A stretch of 64,000 nucleotides of DNA, taken from assembly GCA_963576565.1 (NCBI GenBank), contig OY755039.1, forward strand, positions 22,461,102-22,525,101. Reading direction: 5' to 3'. The notes under the pieces are model-generated. The model had not been told where the DNA came from and made no database searches. It saw nothing but the letters and a program-made list of their open reading frames with translations. The number at the start of each line of letters is the position of its first letter. Positions within the stretch are counted from its first letter, which is position 1. This DNA is from Aspidapion aeneum (lineage: Eukaryota > Arthropoda > Insecta > Coleoptera > Brentidae). Positions 10,613 through 23,000 of this stretch are shown in pieces. A program made the position numbers and the translations under genes.

Positions 10613-12461
10613 TATATATAAAAATGTTATATTGCGTTTTTCCAAAAATAAATTGTAGAGACAGCGTGGCCAAATAACCTTTGCAAACAGATTTAATTTT
10701 TTGAAAAATTATTTATGTTTATGAGCTTTTGTAGATATGAACTTGATTACAGAAAATTCGAATACTAACATTATCACTACATTTATTATTTTGTTAAATT
10801 TGTTGAAAATACACAGATTTTTGGTAATAATTTTGAGAATTTTTTTTCAAATTAATTACACTTAATTTTTATTTTTATTGTAATGCATAATTCTAGAAAA
10901 CTTTGATTGTCTCTTGTAATTTTTAAAGAAGTTATAACAGAAAATAGAAAACAAAATGCTAATTTTGAACCCTCTAGGTTTGGTACATCATTTAAATTAC
11001 ACCCTAGTTTTGTGTGTTTTGAGGTTAACTCCTTAAAGTACTACTTTAATTTTTGTTACATGTGTGCAGTTTTTTAGGACCCATTTGATGATTTAAAAAA
11101 AATCCAGGTTTATTTGTCTAGATATTTATTTATGAACCATATAACTTACACGTTTACACTGAAATAACCTATCTTTACACCAAAAATAACTTTTTGCTGC
11201 GAGATGTTAAATAACTAAAATAAAAACTATACTGTTCTTTTATACATCTATTTAAATTCGTTTTAACCCCTACCTGCCACACTTATGTGTGTATGAATTC
11301 TTGAATGGGTGAGAAAGGAGTCCTCCTTCAAAATCGGGTGAAAGTCAAACTGCGCATGCGATCTCACTTTATTTCCGCATCTCTATTGGTCCTAACGTGG
11401 GAAGATGCTCATTCTAACTCGTTTCAAGAATCCATACACTGGTATAACATAGATGCCACATGGGTTATTGCAAAAACACTATACAATATTTTATTGAACT
11501 TGATTTTTTTTCGTTCATACTGAAGGGTTAATTTAATGAATGTACTTTTAAAGTAGGACTGGGGTCAATTAACTCACAGTGGCAGCTAAGGGTCAAAAAC
11601 TATATACCCATTAGGTTTTGTATGATTTTAATTTTGTATTATATGCTATAATAATTCTCAACTCGAGTGTTCCGACCATCATAGAGCTATACACTGACAA
11701 GACACATGGGTAATAAAGATCTAGAGAGACATCAACTTAAAACAGAATGTTATTGTAGTCATAATTTAATCATTTTAGACAAGCTTGCCAGGTCTTCATG
11801 GAATAAAATGTCATTATTGAGCCTTTATTTCATACTAAGCGAAATGTTAACAATTCAATATTACTAATCGTGTGTAATTGGCTCAAAAATGTGTATTTAC
11901 GTTGATGGAGTAACTTATCAATCAACGGTATTTATTAAAGCAAATTGGCGCGAACGAACACACAGTAAGAAAACTGAAAGACCAAATAAGACCAACCTCA
12001 GTTAAAAAAAACAACTCTCGTAAAATTAATGGTTGTTTAATTCTTTTGGATAGAATAGAATATAATTATTTGAACCAAAAAAATTCATGAACTGTTATTG
12101 GTATTATCGTTACTTAGTTTTTGTTTTTACTGGATATTTTATTTCCTTCCACTTTGCGTTCACTCGCGCAAATCTGTTCTGAGGTTTGGCAGATGAACTT
12201 GGGAACACTCGAGGATTAGAACCAAGACAAAACCAGAAACCCTGCGCAAAAAGAAATAAAACAACAATTTTACCCTAAGAATATGTTTTATTTTACAAAT
12301 TTACAAAGATTTTAACTCCATATTAATTATAAAGGTTATCAAATATTACAAAACGTTAAGCTTTGAGGATACCAACTAACGGTAGATGACGTCACAGTGT
12401 AACGATGTTAGCCAACTGAAGTCACATGTCAAAAGAATATTTTTTCGAAGACACTTGCACC
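10613..12461. other. Intergenic sequence, no gene recognised
   Basis: AT-rich sequence with no convincing coding frame. The 72-codon + strand frame at 11305-11523 has no recognisable similarity. Nothing else could be identified. Confidence 0.4.
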
Positions 12462-12833
12462 CAGTGTTGCCAGTCTTTTCTGACGACTTTCCTTCAACTT
12501 AAGTGACAAAACCGCCTTCATATCCTTCAAAACACTTTTACACCAAAGCAAAAAAAACTTTATACCATGCACAAATTTTTTAAATAAAAATGGAAGAAAA
12601 AACAAAACAAATAAAAGATTTATAATTTAAATCATAAATTATAAAAACCAAAATTAACAATAAAGTATTATAATAAGTTAGGTTTGGTAAAATTATTGGA
12701 ATATCTGCAATATATATAAATTTTCCTTAAAATAGTCAAAATCCTTTAAATTCGGATAAAAATCTTCAATAGTAAAATTTTTTTGTTAAAAACTCTTCAT
12801 ATTGAAGGAAAACCTTCAAATCTGGCAACACTG
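12462..12833. mobile_element. hAT-type MITE, 372 bp
   Basis: The ends CAGTGTTGCCAG and its inverse CTGGCAACACTG are flanked by CTTGCACC (12454-12461) and CTCGCACC (12834-12841), an 8-bp duplication with one mismatch. There is no coding capacity. The size of the duplication and the CAGTG start fit a non-autonomous hAT element, somewhat older than the two copies with perfect duplications elsewhere in the window. Confidence 0.8.
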
Positions 12834-12841
12834 CTCGCACC

Positions 12842-14203
12842 CAACTATAGGTGTGTGCCGACACCAACCGATGTTTCTAAAATTCTGATATGTTTGGGTT
12901 AGAATGTGATGGCCCTTCTGATTTATACTCAAAACCGTCTCAAAGGAGTCCAAAACCATTTTAAAATTAAATATTTAACAATAAACCGAACAAAAAGAGT
13001 TTGTTTTTTAGACATAACTGATGAAATATCAAATCCAGCGCTTTGATATTTCATGCAGTAATTAAATTAAAAATGTCTGTAAAGAGTTAAGTATATCTAA
13101 AAACACGTTTAGTCCTCCTATTGGTTTTCACCTATTGTAGCTGTTAAAATAAATAATTTTTAAGTTTTTATATTGGGGCGTTCCTAGTTTTTTATTTGTA
13201 AAATGAAAAGGTTTGCTTTTTGTGTAATAATGATTTTTAAAATATATTAAGTAAATCACATATTGACAGCGCGATTTAAACCGAACTAAAAAGTGGTCCT
13301 GACATGCACAACTTCTAACAATCGTGTTAAAGAATAATGTGCCTGATTTTGAGTATGTATTCCATACCCTAAAAACCGAAGTATACTAGTAACATAAACG
13401 CACGCTCCAAGAGTTCTTGCTTCAGCTTTCAAAGTACAATAATAGGCTTCAATTTAATCCGGTAAAGGCCTTTCCTCCTCTTCAAACACGATTGTCAATT
13501 GAGGTAAAGTAAATACCTATTAAAATATATATTTTTACTGTGCCACTGCTTTCAATTAATATTGTCAATATGATAAAAATTTATAAAGCAATATCAGATT
13601 TTACAAATATACACTCGAATTCGAAGTGATTTATTTTCATTTATTTATTAAAAAATAAAAAACAAATTAGATGTATGGTATAGAATAATCTAAATTAAAA
13701 TGCGAACTAATAAAATATATATCGCAAAAATCCATCCGTGTTTTTATTAACAATTAAATAATTTTGATTTTATAAAGAAATATGTGAATGATTCGAATTT
13801 TTTGCACCTGAGTGTATCAATATTACCTAAAAAGCGAACTTTTCTCTTTTACAAATAATGAAAAATAATTTGTGTACTGGCTATAAGTTAAAACCCAACA
13901 AAAGAATGATTAAAGGTAATTTCAGGGATACTTATAACTTTAAAAACATATAACCATAAATAATATAAAAATAGGTATGCCACTGAATAAAAATTTGAAA
14001 ATAGCTGGATTTAAATTGTGTTAGCTTACGAGCATTGACCATGTTCTTAAACACAAATTCTTTTTGGGCATTTTACTGCAAAATATTTAAATTTACTGTT
14101 TACTTGTGTTTCTACGAAACGCCCCTGTGTCTTAACCAGAAAGGCCACCACATCCCAACCTAGGTTTTTATGATGATCGGCTGGTGTCGGCGCACATCAG
14201 TTG
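12842..14203. mobile_element. Unclassified inverted-repeat element
   Basis: The left end CAACTATAGGTGTGTGCCGA and the inverse of the right end (CAACTGATGTGCGCCGACAC) form an imperfect inverted repeat of roughly 80-100 bp (shared GCCGACACCA.CCGAT and a GTTAGAATGTGATGGCC / GTTGGGATGTGGTGGCC block). No transposase was recognised and no target duplication is evident. The 372-bp hAT MITE abuts its left edge exactly. Confidence 0.55.
13021..13054. repeat. Perfect 13-bp stem hairpin
   Basis: ATGAAATATCAAA and its exact inverse TTTGATATTTCAT are separated by an 8-base loop, TCCAGCGC. It lies within the unclassified inverted-repeat element. Its role is unknown. Confidence 0.7.
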
Positions 14204-15784
14204 TGTATGAAAAATTAAAATATGGAAAGCTGTGTGTGTTACGGGGTGTGTTCAAATTCAATTTTTGGTTGTCTTGAAAGTAAAATATTTTCTTGACATT
14301 TGTTATCACTTGTCTTGCATCGACACTGTCACGCCAAAAAATAATATAACTTTTTTGTGTTTTTCAAAAATTACTGCCAGTAGTAGTAATCCAAACCTTG
14401 GAAAATAAACGCATGTTATTAAAAATAAAATTTATTTAACAAACAATACATAACAAACCCTCTGAAGAATCAAAGGAACAAGTATTTTATTTAAATTATA
14501 AAAATGTACAGACTTTTTACAAAAATGTATCCACATACAATTTTTTTATTATCATTTTATAAATATTTTCTAAAGATTGCATTTTTTGGCATTTTAAAAT
14601 TCCAGATACAAAACTGGTTAAATTTTAAAATCATTCCTATTTTCGTATCTATATCTTCGACTCTTCTGTTAGTTACTTTCGCTACACCATATGTTTTTTT
14701 CAAGATAAATACTATAAGAGACAGTAACACAATGTGCGGCGATATCAAAAAAAGTTTAAAGTGGAGAGAAGTAATACAAAATAATTTAAGAGTGTTTAGT
14801 TTACTGAAGGATTTGACACATATTTTAAATTAAGCTCATATCTACATCTCTGTTTATCCTCTAGAGGAAAAAAGTACAGCGAGAAAGTTATGACTAAAAT
14901 TGCTTCAAAAACTGTCACAAACCGTTGACTGAAGTAAGAATTGGACTTCATATTTAATTTTTTAAATTAGATTAATATTTTATTTAATGGATCGCAAAAT
15001 TTTGCACTTTTTAAATTTAGTGTGACTTGATCCACTAAGAATATGTCTGAATTAAACAATTAGTAGTATACACTGTGTACAGAAAGAATTAATTCTAAAA
15101 GGTTGCTTGTATTAAAGTAAAAGAAAAAAGCCAACACAGTTCAAGGAATGTAATGGTTCTTTTTTGGCAGGATTATGTTTACAGATTGTGCCAGATAAAA
15201 GTAACTTTCTAAATACAGCCAAATGGAATAAATACTATAACGAATAAATGAAAGCGTGTTGGGAAAAACGCTTGGACACGTCTATTTGTATTTTTAAATA
15301 GGCTTATTTTTCAACAAAAAATATACTATGTGTCCCAATGAAAACGAAACAGAGGCGTTTTTGGGTATTTAGAATATGTTTTCGAAAAATTCCTCGGACA
15401 CGTCGATTTAGTTTTTGAGGCGGACACTTTTTGGCTATCTTGAAATTTTTGTAGCACGAACCCCCTTCGAGGGGTATACTTTACCCCTATATTTTGAATA
15501 GGGAAAGTGGGTCTAGTGATACCTTATTTTGAAGCTCTCTTGAATATCTTTACAACCGTGTAAAAATTTCGAAAATACATCGATTAGTTTTTGAGATATT
15601 TGCCTTCAAATTTTCAAATTTAACATTGAATGATAAAATAAAAATTAAATCCGAAAAATAATAAATTTCTAAATACATTTTTTGGACCACAGCCTACAAA
15701 AGTAAACCGCTTGAAATTTCTTCGTGTTGCAGGCATCTATGCACTAAACACCATTTGAAGAAAATGAATTTAATTTAATTATTT
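14204..15784. other. Intergenic sequence with decayed repeats
   Basis: Bases 15230-15660 look like an old repeat (CCTCGGACACGTCGATTTAG; ACATCGATTAGTTTTTGAGAT). A 109-codon frame at 14504-14833 (+) encodes a hydrophobic stretch IIPIFVSISSTLLLVTFATP that could span a membrane. It has no recognisable family, no supporting splice or promoter signal, and AT-rich codon use, so it is not called a gene. Confidence 0.35.
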
Positions 15785-17277
15785 GGTATTGGAGAAAATT
15801 ATAGCAACAAATCATGTTTACACAAAATAGTTAATTAAGTACATTTGCACATGGACTACAGATTGAAATCGTATGAGATTAGAACTGGTGTATGTTTTCT
15901 CTGGTTTGGAAAAGACAAATTTATTATTAAATTGACTATTCTGCTGGACAAAAATATAGCAACAAACTTTTTTCTCCAAATGTTTTTAAAGCCTTGGATA
16001 ATTAGTTTAAGTTATTGTGGTATAGTAACTAATAAATGTTTTAAATATGAGTTCTGGAAAAGCAGTTATAATCGAGATTAAAAATCGATTTATGAAAATG
16101 TAAAAACAAAGTATCAAGCAAACCGAAACAGCCAAGAATTTATTATTAGATCGATCTACATTATTGAGAACTATAAAGAATTTATTTAAGAGTTTGAGGA
16201 TTTGTTCTGCTGCTGAGAAACACTGGACGGCCAAGAGTATCATCTAAGAAATTTGATATTTGTATCAAAAAAATGTGTCAAGGTAAGCCATTTATACCAT
16301 CAGAAAAACCCTTGGCAGATTTTAAAGAAGGTTGGCATTGTGACAACAATTCCAGAACTGTAAGACTGGTCTAGTTCAACTCAACGTGTTAAATCATCAT
16401 CCAGCCAAAAAACCACTACTTTGAATAAAAAAAATGGGCGTTCCCATTTCAAATTTGTTGTAAATCATGCTCACTAGACAGTCAAAGAATGGATAAAACT
16501 GATTTTTAGCGACGAATCACAGTTTAACCTGTTTCAAAGTAATGATGTGAGACGACACCAACATTTCCAACCAGGTAAACTTTAATTCGTCGCCATAAAA
16601 GAGTTTTTTTCAATCTTTGGCAGTCCAGTGAGCATGATTAACTACAAATTTGGAACGGTAACGTACATCATACGCATTTTTACAATTCTGGAATTTTTTT
16701 CAGTGACAATTTTTTTTCAATCCTGTCAAGAGTTTATCACATTATTTTGATACAACGATTAAGTTTCTTAGATGCTTTTCTTTAGCGTCAGGTGATTCTC
16801 AACGACAGAACAGATCCTCTAACTTTAAATATATTTGGAGTTCTTCATAATACAGATAAATGTAATAATATATTTTTAGCTATTTCGGTTTAACTGATAC
16901 CTTTTTAATTTCATAAATTGATTTATAATACCGATTTTAACTGCTTTTGCACGACCCATATTTAAAATTCTCATTAATTACTATACCACCTATCAGTTTA
17001 ACATTAATAACCCAAACTAAATATCTAAGGCTTTGAAAACATGGGGAGATAAATGTTTGTTGCTATATTTTTGTCCAGCAGAAAAGTGTGTCAGTTTAAT
17101 AAAAAAATTATATTTTCCAAACCAGAGAAAATATAAACGAGTTCTTATCTCATACGATTTAGAAAACATTTGCTCTTATAAGTCGTCGAAAGCCAATCTG
17201 TATTTTATATGCATATGTACTTAATTTGCTTTTTGATATAATTTTATAATTTGTTGCTATAATTTTGTCCAATACTG
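15785..17277 (+). mobile_element. Tc1-like transposon relic with long inverted repeats
   Basis: The ends GGTATTGGAGAAAATTATAG and the inverse GTATTGGACAAAATTATAGC are typical of Tc1-like TIRs. The arms stay alignable for about 240 bp (GGACAAAAATATAGCAACAAA near 15950 and its inverse near 17065). TA follows the right end. A transposase remnant runs rightward through the middle. Around 16590-16680 a short piece of the same sequence (AGTGAGCATGATT) lies in reverse orientation, showing an internal rearrangement. Confidence 0.7.
16084..16578 (+). pseudogene. Tc1-like transposase remnant
   Basis: The clearest block is at 16490-16578: WIKLIFSDESQFNLFQSNDV, the region around the first catalytic aspartate (FSDES) of Tc1 transposases. 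Upstream frames (LDRSTLLRTIKNLF) look like the HTH part. Numerous stops and frameshifts are present and the C-terminal half (second and third acidic residues) is lost or scrambled. Confidence 0.7.
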
Positions 17278-18161
17278 TATATTATATTACACATTTCTAT
17301 AGTCAATTTAATACAGAAATAATTTATAACAGTCCAAACTCCAAAACATTTTTTTCCTTTAATCAAAAAATAAAAATGTTAAAAATTTACTTTTCCGGCG
17401 TTAAAACACATATTTGCGCACTGCAACGAAAATAATTGTAAACTGGCTATAAGATAAACGTGAATATACAGCTCAGCTTTACAAAATATGAATCACATCC
17501 CTAAAATTGTTGATGAGGAGCAAGAAATTTGAACTACTTTTATCTGGGACACCCTGGGTTGCAAGCATCCATTAAGAATTACTTTTGTTACTTTGCGTTT
17601 GGCTTTTTTTAGTTTACTTTTCGCCATAGAGCAAAAATATTAGTCTTAAATCAGCACGTGATTTGGAAATAATTAAATTTTCATACAGCGGCCCAAAAAA
17701 AGTTATTAAAATAAACCATTAAAAAAAATTGATTATTATTGTACAAATAGATATGTTAATTAAAATGAATAAAAATCATATACATGTCAATTTAAATTTT
17801 GACACCTGTAGATTTTTATATAATGATGGAATTTTTTTCTGACGAGACATTTTATAGTTTTAAAGCTATTATTAAAAAACTACAATAATTTCTATTAATA
17901 CAAACCACTATTATTAGTAGGTAATAGTAGAACATAAAATAACACACTACAAAAGCTAGGCTTCAAGTGGAGAGTATTACTTGACTTTTTGAAATCTACA
18001 GGGATGGTAAAAATATGTTTGCGTATTTTTTTTTGCAAAATAGTTTTGTTGAATACCTTTTTTTGGTTTATTTTGTATAAAAATTTGTAAATCACCAAAA
18101 TGCACACAAATGTTATTTTAACACTTTTGCTTCACAACACAAAAGCCAACCATATCCTGTA
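17278..18161. other. Intergenic repeat debris
   Basis: No gene is recognised. The stretch at 17545-17660 (GGGACACCCTGGG, then GCGTTTGGCTTTTTTTAG and CGCCATAGAGCAAAA) resembles the ends of the inverted-repeat element at 19158-19425. The remainder is AT-rich and unassigned. Confidence 0.4.
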
Positions 18162-18915
18162 GAGGGTGTTCCAAATTCGATGTTTTTAGGGAGTTTTAGG
18201 TGTTTCTTGACTAAATAAAAAAAACTAACCCCCCCTTGCGAGGCTCGGTGTTCAAGAGTTAAAAACGCCTTTTTTAAGCTACGTGGGGGTTCTGCATTTA
18301 GCTAAGGGGGTGGCTATCACTTTTTATTTATGATTTGAGAAGTTTAATTTTGGTGTTAATTGTTTTTTATAGATTTTCTAACTGTCAAATTGAATTTTAT
18401 TTATTACTTGTAGTTTTTGAAATTTTACATAAAATTGTTATTTCTTTATGGAATGATATTTCTTGGAACTTTTATATTGTTTGTTTTCACTTTATATTAG
18501 TTTTTTTACAAAATTTAAAATATTTTAGTATAATAAAAAATAAATAAACAGGTAATTGAAAAAAATACAAATAATCGAATAAAAGTTCATTCCATAAGAA
18601 AAATATGGACTTTATGTCATATCTAAAACATTAAAAGTGACAGATAAAAGTAAGTTTGACATTTCGATTCTTTATAACAAAAAAACTATAAAAAAAACAA
18701 TTAAACGGAAGTGAAATTCTCATTAAAAAAAAATTATAGGGCCCCTCCTAAAATGCCTAAAAAACTCCTGTCGATGCAAACGGCGTCCTATATCAAGATG
18801 CATTTTTCACCTTGAATCATTCATTAAAAATCGAGGAGCAAGGGGTTCGATTTTTTCTATCTCGCCTAGAAATACCTCAACCCGCCCAAAAACACAACGA
18901 ATTTTGGACACCCTG
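18162..18915. mobile_element. Fold-back element with TA target (754 bp)
   Basis: TA dinucleotides flank the termini (left AGAGGGTGTTCCAAATTC; inverse of right CAGGGTGTCCAAAATTCG). The two halves are imperfect inverses of each other over most of their length, so a transcript would fold on itself. Related pieces lie at 541-606/1380-1660, 28400-28740 and 31515-32159. No coding sequence: a non-autonomous family with Tc1/mariner-like ends. Confidence 0.75.
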
Positions 18916-19157
18916 TAAATGGGGTTATTGAAAACGTAAAAAAAAAGTTTCGTGTTTGTCTGTTTAAAAATAATCGGGGCTTATTTCGTTTTAATTCAAT
19001 ACCGTTATGTAGATGCATGATAAAAAAATTAAATTCTCGAAAAATCGCAGAATTTTTTATTTAAATTTAAGTCATGAAATTTTTTAACAAATTTTGGGTA
19101 AGGAAATTTTAAAAATGATATCAGTTCTGCACGGCCGAAGTCTACTAATTCTTTGTA

Positions 19158-19425
19158 CAGGGTGTCCCAGCCTTTTACGTGTTTGGCTTTTTGACTAATA
19201 TTCGTCATAGAGCAAAAGTATTAGTTTGACATTTTTTGAAAAATCTCTTTTAAAAAAAGTACCTCCAAATGAATCAACCTTAAAAAAAGAATCAGAGAAA
19301 ATTTTGTTATCTTGAAATTTTTATACAGGGTGTGCCAAAAAAGTTTTTGATAAACTGCCACCTTTGCTCTATCACGAATAATAAACTGAGAAAAACTAAA
19401 CGGCAGAAAAGGCTAGGACATCTTG
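19158..19425. mobile_element. 268-bp inverted-repeat MITE at the Pcf11 3' end
   Basis: CAGGGTGTCCCAGCCTTTT at the left and its diverged inverse at the right (CAAGATGTCCTAGCCTTTT when inverted) are flanked by TA. Shared internal blocks include GTTTGGCTTTTT and ATAGAGCAAAAG. A related, larger copy is at 35775-36351. It starts just past the nearest Pcf11 poly(A) signal. Confidence 0.75.
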
Positions 19426-19428
19426 TAC

Positions 19429-19434
19429 TTTATT
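19429..19434 (-). promoter_or_regulatory. Candidate Pcf11 poly(A) signal
   Basis: AATAAA on the - strand, about 180 bases after the Pcf11 stop; no closer canonical hexamer exists in 19435-19612. The TA-flanked MITE begins immediately downstream, so the cleavage site and any U/GU-rich downstream element would lie inside the transposon. Confidence 0.5.
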
Positions 19435-19612
19435 TTATACAGGACACACTATGTATACGGTGTATTTTCCCCTTTAACATGAAATTAAGATCAACTTGCT
19501 AGTGCAATATGGTTTGTGGAATAAAGCGCTAGCAAATTCAAAGTCTAAAAGTTCTCCACATTCAAGTTGGCAACGAAAGTCAGATGAGAATAAACAAAAA
19601 TTCAGTATGAAA

Positions 19613-20046
19613 TCACATAATCGAACATAAACCAGTCAGTTCTGCGCCTTTATTAACAGGCGGCAATTTTTTTAAATTTACCCCTTGAAGAGCGGGTTTT
19701 AGGTGGGTTATTTCAGGCTCTTCATGCGCATTTTCAGATGTTTCTAAACTTATATTTTCTACAGCTACACTATCGTCGGTAATAGTTTCATGCTTTTGAT
19801 TTATCACAGACAAAGGTTTACTAATATTAATCTTAATTCGATTACTAAGTCCTACACTAGGGGGTATGGCAACCGGCGCGTTATGCGTCAGTTCAATGTT
19901 ACCATCTATCGATGTGATGATTTCCGTATGTGCTGCTTGATTATCGTCGCTTAGGTTGCCGTCGTCCTCCGCTTTTTCTACGTCAAGTGGTGCTCCATAG
20001 TCTTGTGATGGTTCCAGTAGTGGTGGCGCTAGTTGAGGGATCAAGT
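19613..20046 (-). CDS. Pcf11: Pcf11 exon K (terminal, CaaX end)
   Basis: Acceptor TTATTATTGCAG before 20046; phase 1 entry completes an Asp codon, then 143 residues and TGA at 19613-19615. It begins LIPQLAPPLLEPSQDYGAPL, contains the basic SNRIKINISKPLSVINQK and ends KGAELTGLCSIM. Continuity with upstream exons is supported by phase and by the single open frame up to the acceptor. The terminal Cys-Ser-Ile-Met is a CaaX-type tetrapeptide. Confidence 0.8.
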
Positions 20047-23000
20047 CTGCAATAATAAAAATATACTTATTTTACCAAAGTGCAATAACTCAAGGTTCCA
20101 CGCAAAACCGTAAACAACAATTCCAAACCACGGGAGAAATTAACGAAAAATTATAAAAAAAGGTTTTCTGTGCTTTGGCTATGTGCACCAACGCCCTACC
20201 AATTGGGCCACCAAAACCATGATTATAAACTTTTTTCAAACTCAATATCGTCGTTGGCAATAGCTCCTATATCAGTTACTAAAATTTTACAGGAGGCGTC
20301 AAAAATCGAGTGAATATTGACTTGCAGTTATTTTTTCTTTCACGGTCTTTCAGGTGGGAGAATTTACAGTAAGCATTTTAAACATTTTTTAAATTTAGGA
20401 GATTTTACATGACGTCGCAGAATTAAATGACGCATCAAAATCTACCATTATCTTATTTTGCAAAAAATGGCAAATAGGAGGTATTGCCAGGTCGCGTATT
20501 TACGTTTCCGTGCTCATTTCACGTCGGCGCGGTTTTGAAATAGACACGGAAATGTTACAATATATTTGGGCTCAAATACGTGTTGATTTTAAGAGTTTTG
20601 ATCTCGAAATGAGCACGGATCTGTAAGAGAACATCGCTCATTAAACTATTAGAAAAGCGTATTCAACTGTCAGGTTAAAACGCTAACATAGCGAAAGCTA
20701 ATCAATCAAATCTAACCGAACCGAACCAAAGCAAGCTAAACCAATAATTTAAAAAAAAAAAAAACTTTCCTGACTTCCTACCCGGGATCCTAGAGGATGT
20801 GAATCCGAACCGAAACGAACCGAATTGAACCAAACCGAACCGAACCAAAGCAAACTGAACTAACAATTAAAAAAAAACTTTCCTGACTTCTTTCCCGGGA
20901 TCCTAGAGGGTGTGAATAATGTTGTAGTTTAGTTTGGTTAGGTTAGGATCGGTTCGGTTCGGATTCACATCCTCTAGGATCCCGGGTAGGAACTCAGGAA
21001 AGTTTTTTTTTTGAAAAAAATTATTGGTTCAGTTTGGTTTGGTTCGGTTCGGTTAGATTTGATTGATTAGCTTTCGTTAGGTTAGGTTTTTGAAACTTTC
21101 TATTTTCATGTGGTTAGAAATCAAGTGAAAATCATTTAAATCATTAAAATTTATTAATAACAGAACAACATCTGTCGTCGTAGTTGCCGGTGTAAGACAA
21201 TGCACTAAGACACTGAACTTTGCAGGTATAGTTAATGGAAGAGTGTTCTTCAAACTTCAAAGAATTTCAAAATCTTGAGTAATATTAGTACAAATACTTT
21301 TAAACTGCTCCATAATTTTCATATTAACAAACATATAACCTCAAAATCAAACTAATAAACAACGTGAATCCAATTTAAGTTTCAAATGTGCACTAATAAG
21401 TAAACCCCTGCGCTGCGTAATTCAATACAAATCCGTGCCTTGTTCGAGCCTCGGCGCCTTAAAATCAACACGCATTTGTAACCAAATATGCTGCAACATT
21501 TCCGTGTCTATTTCAAAACAGCGCTGCCGTGAAATCAGCATCGAAACGTAAATACGCTGCCAGGTCACAGATGATATCACGGTCAGTGCCACAGTGTAGG
21601 AGCGCTAGTTCTCAGGGTATTCACAGCCATTCAACCAATTTTATAATTCTTCGTTCCCACTGTTAAAGTGTGACATCAAATCAAACGTAAGTATCAACGT
21701 CTGAAAGCATGAGATCACCTGTTTATGTGTTAACATTTTTAATCGCAATGTGTACGATTGCCAATAATAATTTTTCCAAGTAAAATAATATTCCAAAACC
21801 GTAGGCAACAATTCCAAACCACGGGTAAAATTAAAGAACGAAAAATCATAAAAAAAAGGTTTCCTGTGCTTCGGCCGGGATTTAAACCCAGACCTTTGGC
21901 TATGTACGTCAACGCCCTACCAATTGGGCCACTGAAACCATGATTATAGGCTTTTTTAAACTCAATATTACGGTCAGTGTCACAGTGTGGGAACGCTAGT
22001 TCTCTAGTTCTCAGGGTATTCACTCAACCGAGCCATTCAACTAATTTTATAATTCTTCGTTCCCACTGTTAAAGTGTGACATCAAATTAAACGTAAGTAT
22101 CAACGTCTGAAAGCATGAGATCACCTGTTTATGTGTTAAAATTTTTAATCGCAATGTGCACGATTGCCAATAATAATTTTTACCAAGTGAAATAATATTC
22201 CAAAACCGTAGGCAACCATTCCAAGCCACGGGTAAAATTAAAGAACGAAAAATCATAAAAAAAAGGATTCCTGTGCTTCGGCCGGGATTTAAACCCAGAC
22301 CTTTGGCTATGTACGTCAACGCCCTACCAATTGGGCCACTGAAACCATGATTATAGGCTTTTTTAAACTCAATATTACGGTCAGTGTCACAGTGTAGGAA
22401 CGCTAGTTCTCAGGGTATTCACTCGACCGAGCCATTCAACTAATTTTATAATTCTTCGTTCCCACTGTTAAAGTGTGACATTAAATTAAACGTAAGTATC
22501 AACGTCTGAAAGCATGAGATCACCTGTTTGTGTTAAAATTTTTAATCGCAATGTGTACGATTGCCAATAATAATTTTTACCAAGTGAAATAATATTCCAA
22601 AACCGTAGGCAACCATTCCAAACCACGGGTAAAATTAAAGAACGAAAAATCATAAAAAAAGGATTCCTGTGCTTCGGCCGGGATTTAAACCCAGACCTTT
22701 GGCTATGTACGTCAACGTCCTACCAATTGGGCCACTGAAACCATGATTATAGGCTTTTTTAAACTCAATATTACGGTCAGTGTCACAGTGTAGGAACGCT
22801 AGTTCTCAGGGTATTCACTCGACCGAGTCATTCAACTAACTTTATAATTCTTCGTTCCCACTGTTAAATTGTGAAATCAAATTAGACATAAGTGTCAACG
22901 TCTGAAAGCATAAGATCACCTGTTTATGTGTTAAAATTTATAATCGCAATGTGTACGATTGCCAATAATAATTTTTACCAAGTGCAATAATATTCCAAGG

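Noticed and set aside
14504..14833. 109-codon frame with a hydrophobic segment as a membrane-protein gene
   Set aside because: AT-rich codon use, no known family, a competing open frame on the other strand, and decayed repeats on both sides. A database search or transcript would be needed to revive it.
20781..20990. CCCGGGATCC polylinker-like words suggesting cloning-vector contamination
   Set aside because: The words are followed by CTAGAGG rather than a real vector polylinker, occur three times within a transposon with a proper 9-bp duplication, and no other vector sequence is present.
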